Source: JACPPO01 sp965262505 (GTDB lineage Bacteria; Acidobacteriota; Vicinamibacteria; Vicinamibacterales; UBA2999). Taken from it: a stretch of 64,000 nt of DNA. Numbering within the stretch: position 1 is the stretch's first letter; every line of letters starts with the position of its first letter. The stretch spans positions 1,116,001 to 1,180,000 of the forward strand of contig CBDHFM010000030.1 in assembly GCA_965262505.1 (NCBI GenBank). Reading direction: 5' to 3'. This document shows positions 44,565 through 53,239 of this stretch, piece after piece. Under the pieces are notes generated by a model that was not told the origin of the DNA, searched no databases, and saw nothing but the letters and a program-made list of their open reading frames with translations. The translations under genes and the position numbers were made by a program.

Positions 44565-47426
44565 ATGGGCATTCTCGAAAAGCTTCGTCCTCACCCGCGA
44601 TGGAAACACGCTGACCCGGCGGTGCGCGCGGCGGCGGTCTATGAACTCGGTCCAGACGAGGCCGATGCGCTGCATACGCTCGCGCGCGAAGACGCGGAAG
44701 CGCGCGTCCGGCGTGCGGCGGTCACCCGTATTGACGCGGCGGCCGTGCTCGGCGAGGTCGGCAGGACGGATCCGGATGAGGAGGTGCGCGCGGAGGCCGT
44801 ACGTGGTCTGGCAGGCATTGCCGCCGAAGCGGATGATTTCGCCCAGGCGATCGACGCCGTGCGGCAGTTGATGGCGCTTGGGAGGACGAAAGAGATCGTC
44901 CTCGTGGCGCGCGACAGTTCCAGCGCCGAGGTCCGGGCATCGGTTGTCGATCTCCTCGAGGACGAGCGGTCGCTCGGCGCCATCAGCCGTCATGCCCAGG
45001 ATAGCTCGACGCGGCTTCGCGCCCTGGCACGCATTCGTGACGGGGACGAGGTGCTCAGTGTTGCGCTCAAAGCGGAGCATACCGATGCCGCGGTGGCCGC
45101 GCTCGAACGGATTACGAGCGCCGAGGGGCTGACCGCGATTGCGCAACGCGCGCGCAACAAGGTGGCCGGCCGACGGGCTCGCGCGAAGCTTCGCGTGATC
45201 GAGGAAGCGGCCCGGCCCGCGGTCCCTGGCGCCAGCGTCCGCATGAGCGCCGACGATCGGCAGCGCGCGCAGGACCTGCTGCAGGGCGCCGAGAGGCTCG
45301 TTGCGGTGGCGGATCCGGACGAAGCCGGCCACGCGCTGGCGGCGACTCGGCTGGCGTGGGCTGAGTTGCAGGCCGACGTCGAGATCGATAGTGCGCTGGC
45401 GCAGCAGTTCGAGTCGGCGACCGAGGCGGTGCGGGAGGCGATCGCGCAGCGGCAGCAGGAAAGGGCCGCGGAAGAGGAGCGGGCGAAGGCCGTCGCGCGC
45501 GAGCAGGCGGATCGCGTCGCGATCTGCGAAGAGATCCTGGCGCTCTCAGGCCCCGGCTCCGCTGATCGCATTGCCGAGTTGAAGGTGCGCTGGGATGGGC
45601 TGCCGCCGATTGCTTCGGAGTACGCCGTTTCGCTCACGCGCAGGTTCCAGGACGCGTGCCGCCTGTTCGAGGATGGCGAACGGCGCCGTGTGCTCGCGGC
45701 GGCCGCCGCTGGCCGTCTCGAGACCTTGGCCACCGAACTGGAGCAGCTCGCGCGATCGGAGCAGGCGCCGGATGAGATCGTCGCCCGCTGGCGGGGGTTG
45801 CGGCGCGATGCCGATGTGCTGCGCGAGCACGGCTCCGCGAACCCGGCCGCGGCCGAGCGGCTGGAGCGGGCCGTGGCCCAGCTTGAGGAGCAGGAACAGC
45901 GGCAGACCCAGGCGCGCGCCAGGCAGGAACAGGACAACCTGCGGCGTCTGCACCAACTCTGCCGTCAGGTCGAGACGCTTGCCGCGACGGAGGAGATCAC
46001 GCTCAAGGCGGCGGACCGTGCGCTGCGCGATGTCCGATCCGCGCTCGAGGATCGCGCACCGCTGCCGTCGAAAAAGGACAGACAGGACGTCCAGCGCAGC
46101 CTCGAGGCAGCGCGTGTCGCGCTCGGGCCGCGTCTCCAGGCACTGCGCGACGCCGATGAATGGCAGCGCTGGGCGAACCTTCAGGTGCAGGAGCGGCTGT
46201 GCGGCGAGATGGAGACGCTCCGAGCAGAGCAGGACCTCGAGACCGCCGCCCGTCGCATGCGCGATCTGCAGGCACGCTGGAAGCAGGTGGCGCTCGGGCC
46301 CCGCGCCCAGGGCGAGGTCGTGTGGCGCCGGTTCAAGACTGCCCAGGATGAGGTGTTCCACCGAACGGCGGCCTATTTCGCGGCGCAGAACGAGCAGCGC
46401 GCTGCCAGCCTCGCGAGGAAGCAGGCGCTCTGCGAGCGCGCCGAAGCCCTCTCCAGTTCGAGCGACTGGGTCCGAACGGCCACCGAGCTCCAGGCGACCC
46501 AGGCGGAATGGAAGACGATCGGTCCAGCCGGCCGCGGGCATGAAAAAGCGATCTGGGAACGATTCCGCGTCGCCTGTGATTGTTTCTTCAAGCGCCGGCA
46601 AGAGGATCTGAAACAGCGCAAGGAAGCGTGGGCGGGGAACCTGGAACGGAAACAGGCCCTGTGCGCGAAGGCGGAGGCGCTGGCCGACTCGACTGACTGG
46701 GACTCGACCGCCGGCCAGTTGCGACAGTTGCAGGCCGAGTGGACGAGCATCGGGCCCGTCCGGAAGTCGAAGTCAGAGGCCGTGTGGCAGCGCTTCCGCG
46801 CGGCCTGCGATCGTTTCTTCGAGCGATACAAGCATCGCGACCAGGTGGACCTTCTCGCCAAGGCTGCGCCGCGCGAGGCGGTCATTCGCGAGCTGGCGTC
46901 GCTCGCCCCGGCCGACACGACGGCCGCACCCGAGGTGCCGGACGGTCTGTGCGCCGCGGTCCAGGAGGCGCGCGCGACGTGGCAGCAGGCGCCGGAGCTG
47001 CCGCGTCATATGCAGGAGGAGCTGGCCCGGCGATATCACCAGGTGCTGGCAAAGCTCGTGGTGGCCTGGCCGAACGCGTTCGCCGGCACGGATCTCGATC
47101 CCGAAGCAACGCGCAGGCGGATGGAGAAGCTGGTCGCGAAGGTTGAGGAATCTGTCTCTGACGAGGGACGGCCGGCCGCGCACCTGTCGCCGACCGAACA
47201 CCTCGCGCAGCGATTGCGGGAGCGGCTGGCCGCCAACACGATCACCGGAGGCCGCACCGCCGAGAGTGACGAGTCACGGTGGCGCGAGGCCGAGCAGGAG
47301 CTTCGCAGTGTGCAGGCGCAGTGGACGCGCCTCGGTCCTGTGCCGGCCGACGTTGCCGGTCCGCTCAACGAGCGGTTCCAGCGCGCCTGCCGGCGCTTCT
47401 ACGAACAGCGCAAGAAGGCGTCGTAG
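44565..47426 (+). CDS. DUF349 and HEAT-repeat protein
   Basis: A 953-residue cytoplasmic protein. The first 200 residues are HEAT-like helical repeats (DPAVRAAAVYEL, DPDEEVRAEAVRGL, SSAEVRASVVDLL). A long coiled-coil-like part follows, and from about 520 on there are repeated DUF349 units with the W..IGP(A/V)....E..WERFR.ACD.FF.RR pattern (three or more). DUF349 proteins occur as membrane-stress or ribosome-linked factors, but a function is not established. ATG 44565 is chosen at the start of the conserved region. It diverges from the metH regulator. Confidence 0.78.
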   Translation: MGILEKLRPHPRWKHADPAVRAAAVYELGPDEADALHTLAREDAEARVRRAAVTRIDAAAVLGEVGRTDPDEEVRAEAVRGLAGIAAEADDFAQAIDAVRQLMALGRTKEIVLVARDSSSAEVRASVVDLLEDERSLGAISRHAQDSSTRLRALARIRDGDEVLSVALKAEHTDAAVAALERITSAEGLTAIAQRARNKVAGRRARAKLRVIEEAARPAVPGASVRMSADDRQRAQDLLQGAERLVAVADPDEAGHALAATRLAWAELQADVEIDSALAQQFESATEAVREAIAQRQQERAAEEERAKAVAREQADRVAICEEILALSGPGSADRIAELKVRWDGLPPIASEYAVSLTRRFQDACRLFEDGERRRVLAAAAAGRLETLATELEQLARSEQAPDEIVARWRGLRRDADVLREHGSANPAAAERLERAVAQLEEQEQRQTQARARQEQDNLRRLHQLCRQVETLAATEEITLKAADRALRDVRSALEDRAPLPSKKDRQDVQRSLEAARVALGPRLQALRDADEWQRWANLQVQERLCGEMETLRAEQDLETAARRMRDLQARWKQVALGPRAQGEVVWRRFKTAQDEVFHRTAAYFAAQNEQRAASLARKQALCERAEALSSSSDWVRTATELQATQAEWKTIGPAGRGHEKAIWERFRVACDCFFKRRQEDLKQRKEAWAGNLERKQALCAKAEALADSTDWDSTAGQLRQLQAEWTSIGPVRKSKSEAVWQRFRAACDRFFERYKHRDQVDLLAKAAPREAVIRELASLAPADTTAAPEVPDGLCAAVQEARATWQQAPELPRHMQEELARRYHQVLAKLVVAWPNAFAGTDLDPEATRRRMEKLVAKVEESVSDEGRPAAHLSPTEHLAQRLRERLAANTITGGRTAESDESRWREAEQELRSVQAQWTRLGPVPADVAGPLNERFQRACRRFYEQRKKAS

Positions 47427-47447
47427 AGGTCGTAGAGGTCGTAGAGC
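47421..47447. repeat. Three 9-base tandem repeats over the DUF349 stop codon
   Basis: TCGTAGAGG, TCGTAGAGG, TCGTAGAGC. The first unit contains the TAG stop codon of the DUF349 gene, and a partial fourth copy follows. Confidence 0.75.
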
Positions 47448-47458
47448 CTCGTAGCGGC

Positions 47459-49408
47459 TCAGCCTTCGAGGTAGGTATAGCCTTGCAGGCCCTCTTCATA
47501 GAAGCGAAGGAGGTGGCCTGCGCCTTCGTTGTCCATGCGGCCCTCGCGGACGGCGGTTTCCACGTCCGTCCGAAGCTTGCCTAGCAGCGTCTCGGCATCG
47601 AACTCCACGTAATCGAGCACCTCGCGGACGGTGTCGCCCTTGACGAGCGTGTCGAGGCGTGCGCCGCCGTTCGGGTCGAGGCTGACGTGCACGGCGTGCG
47701 TGTCGCCGAACAGGTTGTGAAGGTCCCCGAGGATCTCCTGGTAGGCGCCGACCAGAAACACCCCGAGGTAATACGGTTCGCCGTTGACCGTGTGCAGCGG
47801 CAGCGTCTTCTTGACGTCGCGGCGGTCGACGAAGCGATCGAGCTTACCGTCCGAATCGCACGTGATATCACCCAGGACGGCATGCTTCGACGGCTTCTCG
47901 TCGAGGCGATGAATGGGCATCACCGGGAAGAGCTGCTTGATGGCCCAGCTGTCCGGAATCGACTGGAAGAGCGAGAAGTTGCAGAAGTAGGTGTCCGAGA
48001 GCTGCTCGTCCAGGTTCTGCAGGTCCTCGGGCACCTCGGTCAGCGTCTGGACAATCTTCTGGAGCTTGGTGCAGATAGCCCAGAACAGGTTCTCAGCCGT
48101 GCTGCGCTGCTCGAGCGGCAGGTAGCCGCCCGAAAAGAGGCTCAGCGCCATGTCGAGGGCCTGCTGCGCGTCGTGGAAGGCTTCGAGCGCGTTTCGCGCT
48201 GTGACGTTGTTATACGTCTCGACGAGATCGACGAGCGGCTGTTCCCAGTCCGGATCGGCGGTCGTGGGGACCTTCTCGTCGCCGAAGCCAGAGACGCCCA
48301 GGACGTTGAACACGAGCATGCTGTGGTACGCGACCACCGCCCGGCCGCTTTCCGATACGATCGTCGGATGCGCCACGCCCTCTTCGTCGCACACCGTCTG
48401 GACGTGATAGATAACATCGTTGGCGTATTCCTCGAGCGTGTAGTTCATGCTCGATTCAAAGTTCGTCTGCGAGCCGTCGTAATCCACGCCAAGGCCGCCG
48501 CCGACGTCCAGGTACGCCAGTCCGGCGCCAAGCTTCGCCAGCTGGGTGTACACGCGCGCGGCCTCGTTGAGCGCGCCCTTCACGATACGGATGTTGGTGA
48601 TCTGGCTGCCCAGGTGGAAGTGGAGCAGCTTGAGGCAGTCCTCCATCCCGCGGGCCTTGAGCTCCTCGAGGCCGCGCATGATCTCGGTGACGGTCAGGCC
48701 AAACTTGGAGCGGAAGCCGCCCGATGACTGCCAGCGTCCGCTACCGCGCGCCGCCAGCTTGACGCGCACCCCGATCTGCGGACGGACGCCGGCCTTCTCC
48801 GCGGCCTCGAGGATCAGGCCGAACTCGGTGTACTTCTCGACGACGGGAATGATGTTCCGGCCAATCTTCTGCGCCAGCATCGCCGTTTCGATGTACTCGG
48901 CGTCCTTGAAGCCGTTGCAGATAATCGGCGTGGCGTTGTCGGCCAGGGCGACGACGGCGAGCAACTCCGGCTTCGAGCCCGCTTCGAGGCCGAAACCGTA
49001 CGGCCGGCCGAAATCAAGGACTTCCTCGACGACCTGCCGCTGCTGGTTGACCTTGATGGGATAGACGCAGTTGTACGTGCCCTGGTACTGGTTCTGCGCG
49101 ATAGCGGCCTGGAAAGCGCCGTGAATTTCGCCGAGGCGGTGCCGGAGGATGTCGGTGAACCGGACCAGTACGGGTAGGCTGATGCCACGGAGCTGCAGTC
49201 GATCGACCAGTTCCTTGAGGTCGATGGTGGTGGCCGGGTCCTTGGTGGGATGGACCTGGACGTGGCCGGCATCGCTCACCGAGAAGTACCCGTGCCCCCA
49301 GCGCGCCACTTCGTACAGCTCGCTGGCCTCGTGAACGCTCCACGCTCGGGTAGAGGACGTGGAGGCACTCGTCACCGCCGCCGAGCGCCCGTTTGTCACC
49401 GTGCTCAT
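47459..49408 (-). CDS. speA: Biosynthetic arginine decarboxylase
   Basis: A 649-residue PLP enzyme that converts arginine to agmatine for polyamine synthesis. The PLP lysine is in YPIKVNQQRQVVEE; FHLGSQ, DVGGGLGVDYDGS and the late DSWAIKQLFPVMPIHRLDEKP block are typical. Length matches SpeA. ATG 49408 is taken as start; the frame continues upstream through low-complexity sequence. Confidence 0.95.
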   Translation of the reverse strand: MSTVTNGRSAAVTSASTSSTRAWSVHEASELYEVARWGHGYFSVSDAGHVQVHPTKDPATTIDLKELVDRLQLRGISLPVLVRFTDILRHRLGEIHGAFQAAIAQNQYQGTYNCVYPIKVNQQRQVVEEVLDFGRPYGFGLEAGSKPELLAVVALADNATPIICNGFKDAEYIETAMLAQKIGRNIIPVVEKYTEFGLILEAAEKAGVRPQIGVRVKLAARGSGRWQSSGGFRSKFGLTVTEIMRGLEELKARGMEDCLKLLHFHLGSQITNIRIVKGALNEAARVYTQLAKLGAGLAYLDVGGGLGVDYDGSQTNFESSMNYTLEEYANDVIYHVQTVCDEEGVAHPTIVSESGRAVVAYHSMLVFNVLGVSGFGDEKVPTTADPDWEQPLVDLVETYNNVTARNALEAFHDAQQALDMALSLFSGGYLPLEQRSTAENLFWAICTKLQKIVQTLTEVPEDLQNLDEQLSDTYFCNFSLFQSIPDSWAIKQLFPVMPIHRLDEKPSKHAVLGDITCDSDGKLDRFVDRRDVKKTLPLHTVNGEPYYLGVFLVGAYQEILGDLHNLFGDTHAVHVSLDPNGGARLDTLVKGDTVREVLDYVEFDAETLLGKLRTDVETAVREGRMDNEGAGHLLRFYEEGLQGYTYLEG

Positions 49409-49565
49409 GTCGGCATCATGATACGAGGTCTTTGGCCTCTCGTCTCTGGTCTTTTGTCGTTGCCGTGATTCCTGCTCGGAGTCAGACCCTACGCGCCACA
49501 CCTAGAGACCCGAAGCCAAAGACCAACGGACAAAGCGAAAAACGGCAGGTAGAATGAGGAGTCGC

Positions 49566-49979
49566 ATGTCGGACCGTGTCCCCGCTATCAAGCTGCTGCT
49601 GCTGCCGAAGGACACCAACGCCTTCGGCACGATCTTCGGCGGCGTCATCCTGTCGCACATCGACCTGGCGTCGTCCGTGGAGGCGCGCAAGACCGCTCCA
49701 CTTCGCTACGTTACGCGCGCGATGCACCAGATCGAGTTTCACGAGCCGGTTTTTCTTGGAGACGTCGTCAGCTTCTACACCGAGACCGTGCGTGTGGGCC
49801 GGACGTCGGTCACCGTGCGCGTATCGGTCGAGGCGGAGCGCTGGGGCGTTAGTCCGGTGGCGTCCGCCGCGACGGGTCTCGGCAAGGTGGTCAAGGTCAC
49901 AGAAGCCGTCGTGGTGCTCGTTGCCGTGAACGATCAAGGCAGGTCCATGCCGATCCGCCCTGAACCGATGCAGGTCTGA
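49566..49979 (+). CDS. Hotdog-fold acyl-CoA thioesterase
   Basis: A 137-residue thioesterase of the YciA/BFIT type. LPKDTNAFGTIFGGVILSHIDLASSVEARK carries the conserved Asn-x-x-Gly...Gly-Gly core and the catalytic Asp on the long helix; HEPVFLGDVVSFYTE is the second motif. ATG 49566 has AGGAG five bases before it. Confidence 0.87.
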   Translation: MSDRVPAIKLLLLPKDTNAFGTIFGGVILSHIDLASSVEARKTAPLRYVTRAMHQIEFHEPVFLGDVVSFYTETVRVGRTSVTVRVSVEAERWGVSPVASAATGLGKVVKVTEAVVVLVAVNDQGRSMPIRPEPMQV

Positions 49980-50014
49980 CGCTGAATCCGCCGTTGCAGT
50001 GACTACGTGTTTCC

Positions 50015-51292
50015 ATGAAATGGGTTAGCACCGGTCGGGCCTCGCCGCCCGTCCCCTTTATCGACGCGCTCTTTGCCGGCACGGCACCGGACGGGGGGTT
50101 GTACTTTCCCGACCACTTCGATCCGCTGCCGCCCTCCAGCCTGGAGGCGCTCCGTTCCGCTGACATCGTCGAGACCGCGTCGATCGTCGGCGGGCATTTA
50201 CTGCGGGACGAGATTTCCGCCCCCGACCTCTCGGCCCTGGTGCGGGATGCGCTCGATTTCCCGATTCCCCTCGTCCAGGTCACGGAACGCGTCTGGGCGC
50301 TGGAGTTGTTTCACGGGCCGACCCGCGCGTTCAAGGATGTCGGCGCCCGGGTGCAGGCGAGACTTCTGCACCACTTCACCGACGGTACGCCGCTCACGAT
50401 TCTGGTGGCCACTTCGGGCGACACCGGCAGTGCGGTTGCCCAGGCGTTCCACGGCGTGCCCGATACGCGAGTCGTCGTGTTGTACCCGGAGGGGCAGGTC
50501 ACCGACGTGCAGGAAGCACAGATGGCGTCGCTCGGCGACAATATCACCGCGGTGGCCGTGCGCGGCACGTTCGATGATTGCCAGCGCCTCGTCAAGCAGG
50601 CGTTCGCCGACGACGAGCTCCGAAAGCATGTCTGGCTGACGCCGGCGAATTCGATCAATCTGGGACGATTGCTGCCGCAGGTCTTTTATTACTTTGTACT
50701 GGCGCGTCTGGGGACCGACCCGCTTATCTCGGTCCCGAGCGGTAATTTCGGCAACCTGACGGCCGGCCTCATCGCCAAGCGCATTGGCCTGCCGGTGCGA
50801 CGATTCGTCGCGGCCACCAACGTCAACGATGTCGTCCCGGCATACTTGCGGTCGGGGGTGTACGAGCCCCGCCCATCTGTTCGCACCGTGGCCAACGCGA
50901 TGGACGTCGGCGCGCCGAGCAACTTCGAGCGGGTGCGGGCGTTGTACGACGACGACGTCGATCGAATGCGCCAGGACGTCGCAGGTGCGGCATTCACGAA
51001 CGCGCGCGTGGTGGCGGAAATCGGAGACGTGTATCGACGGCGCGGATATCTCCTCGATCCGCACGGCGCGATCGCGTGGCTCGGGCTGCAGCCGCTACTA
51101 GAGGCCGACGCGACCGCCACGGGCGTGTTTCTCGCCACGGCGCATCCCGCGAAGTTTCGCGAGGTGGTGGAGCCGGCGATCGGCGAGCCGATCGCGCTCC
51201 CGCCGGCGCTCGCCGCCGCGCTGGCGCGTCCGCGCCACAGTGTTCCGTTGCCCGCCAACTATCCGGCGCTCGTTGAACTCGTGCGTCGTTAG
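50015..51292 (+). CDS. thrC: Threonine synthase
   Basis: A 425-residue PLP enzyme that makes threonine from phosphohomoserine. Lys107 in FHGPTRAFKDVGAR is the PLP lysine; ATSGDTGSAVAQAF and SVPSGNFGNLTAGL are the phosphate- and cofactor-binding loops. N-terminal domain as in the yeast/E. coli class. It lies 35 bases after the thioesterase gene. Confidence 0.95.
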   Translation: MKWVSTGRASPPVPFIDALFAGTAPDGGLYFPDHFDPLPPSSLEALRSADIVETASIVGGHLLRDEISAPDLSALVRDALDFPIPLVQVTERVWALELFHGPTRAFKDVGARVQARLLHHFTDGTPLTILVATSGDTGSAVAQAFHGVPDTRVVVLYPEGQVTDVQEAQMASLGDNITAVAVRGTFDDCQRLVKQAFADDELRKHVWLTPANSINLGRLLPQVFYYFVLARLGTDPLISVPSGNFGNLTAGLIAKRIGLPVRRFVAATNVNDVVPAYLRSGVYEPRPSVRTVANAMDVGAPSNFERVRALYDDDVDRMRQDVAGAAFTNARVVAEIGDVYRRRGYLLDPHGAIAWLGLQPLLEADATATGVFLATAHPAKFREVVEPAIGEPIALPPALAAALARPRHSVPLPANYPALVELVRR

Positions 51293-51371
51293 TCAAGGCC
51301 CCAAGCCCCCACAGCCCAGTGCCCACGATCCAACCATGGGCATCGGCGTCGCCGCGGATTAAGATCTCCTG

Positions 51372-53216
51372 ATGCCCCAGCTCGAGACGTTCCGGCCAGT
51401 ACCGGGCACGCTGCCGACACGCGACACGATTCCCTCGCGCTACACGTGGGATCTGACCGCCATTTGTCGCGACTGGGACGATTGGACGCGCGCCTACCGC
51501 GACCTGGAGTCTGAGATCGAATCGTTTGCGGCGCTCCAAGGCACGCTCGCTCAGGGTGTCGATCGCCTGCTTGCGGCGTTCCGGGCGATGGACACGATGG
51601 GCGCGCTCAGTTATCGGGTCTGGTATTTCGCGTCGCTCCACTACGACCAGGACCAGCGCGACAACGCCATCGGCGCGAGGCGCCAGCAGGTCCAGATTCT
51701 CTTCGCGCGGCAGCAGCAGGCGGGTTCCTGGTTCAATCCGGAACTGCTCGCCATTCCGCTCGACACCGTTCGGGACTGGCTCGGCGCGAGCGCCGATCTA
51801 GGCGTGTACCGCTTCGTGATCGAGAGTCTGTTTCACGAGCAGGAGCACGTTCTCGACGAGCAGGGCGAGCGCCTGATGTCGTTCGCGGGCCGCTTCAACA
51901 GCGTTCCGCACGACAGCTACGCCGCGCTGACGACGGCGGATGTGAAGTTCCCGTCGATCACGCTCAAGGGCGGCGAGCAGGTCACGCTGAGCTACGGTCA
52001 GTATCGCGTGCTCCTCGAAACGAACCGGCGGCAGGAGGACCGCGCCGCGGCGTATCGTGTTTTTCACCGCTCGTACGCAGACAACCAGAACACGTGCGCC
52101 GCGCTCTACAACGGCGTCTTGCAGCGCGACTGGTTTCATGCGCGAGCGCGCGGTTACGGGACGACGCTCGATGCGGCGCTGCACGGCAACAACATCCCGA
52201 CCTCCGTCGTCGAGAACCTGATTGCCGGCACCAGGCAAGGGGTGGAACCGTTACGGCGCTACCACCGTTTGCGATGCCGCGTGCTCGGCGTCGAGACCTA
52301 CCGTCTGTTCGACGTGTCGCTCCCTCTTGTCGAGCACGATGTCCGGTATCCGTACGATCAGGTCGGTGACTGGATCGTCGACTCGGTCGCGCCGCTCGGC
52401 GACCAGTACCAGCAGCAGGTGCGCCGGGCCTTCGACGAGGGGTGGATCGACGTCTACGAGAACGTCGGCAAGCGCAGCGGAGCCTATTCGGCGCCCGTGT
52501 TCGGGGCGCACCCCTACATGCTACTCAACTACAACGAGACGCTCGATGCTGTCTTCACCCTTGCGCACGAGATGGGACACTCGATGCACACGCTGCTGTC
52601 GCATCGATCACAGCCGTTCGTGTATGCGGGATATACGATTTTCGTCGCCGAAGTGCCGTCGACGTTGAGTGAAGCGCTGTTTCTCGATCTGATGCTCGAG
52701 CGCGCGCGCTCGCGCGAGGAACGGATTGTCCTGTTGCAGCACGCGATCGACAGCATCACGAGCACGTTCTACACGCAGGTGCTGTTTGCGGATTTCGAGC
52801 TGCAGGCACACCGACTGGTAGAGCAGGATCGCCCCGTGACCGCCGACGTCCTCAACGCGATGTACGCGGCATTGCTGCGCGAGTACTACGGCGACGTTCT
52901 GGACGAGGAAGAAATATCGTGCGTGACGTGGGCTCGCATCCCGCACTTCTTCAGCACGCCGTACTACGTGTATCAATACGCGACCTGCTTCGCCTCCACC
53001 GCGAGGCTCATGCAGGGTCTCCGGGCGCCGGAATCGGAAACGAGAACGGAGGCGGTGCACCGATACTTGTCCCTGTTGCGCGCCGGCGGCAGCAACTATC
53101 CGATGAACCTGCTCGCGCAGGCCGGCGTCGATCTCAGCCGGCCCGATGCCGTGCACGCGGTGGCCGTGGAGCTCGAGGCGCTCGTCGCGCGCCTTGAAAC
53201 CGAGCTGGATCGGTAA
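51372..53216 (+). CDS. pepF: Oligoendopeptidase F
   Basis: A 614-residue M3 metallopeptidase. HEMGHSMH with His399, Glu400 and His403 is the zinc motif, preceded by PYMLLNYNETLDAVFTLA. It degrades short peptides in the cytoplasm; no signal peptide is present. Length and C-terminal FSTPYYVYQYATCFASTARLM block are standard. Confidence 0.95.
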   Translation: MPQLETFRPVPGTLPTRDTIPSRYTWDLTAICRDWDDWTRAYRDLESEIESFAALQGTLAQGVDRLLAAFRAMDTMGALSYRVWYFASLHYDQDQRDNAIGARRQQVQILFARQQQAGSWFNPELLAIPLDTVRDWLGASADLGVYRFVIESLFHEQEHVLDEQGERLMSFAGRFNSVPHDSYAALTTADVKFPSITLKGGEQVTLSYGQYRVLLETNRRQEDRAAAYRVFHRSYADNQNTCAALYNGVLQRDWFHARARGYGTTLDAALHGNNIPTSVVENLIAGTRQGVEPLRRYHRLRCRVLGVETYRLFDVSLPLVEHDVRYPYDQVGDWIVDSVAPLGDQYQQQVRRAFDEGWIDVYENVGKRSGAYSAPVFGAHPYMLLNYNETLDAVFTLAHEMGHSMHTLLSHRSQPFVYAGYTIFVAEVPSTLSEALFLDLMLERARSREERIVLLQHAIDSITSTFYTQVLFADFELQAHRLVEQDRPVTADVLNAMYAALLREYYGDVLDEEEISCVTWARIPHFFSTPYYVYQYATCFASTARLMQGLRAPESETRTEAVHRYLSLLRAGGSNYPMNLLAQAGVDLSRPDAVHAVAVELEALVARLETELDR

Positions 53217-53239
53217 GCCGAGCCGCCGCCGCCGTCGTA

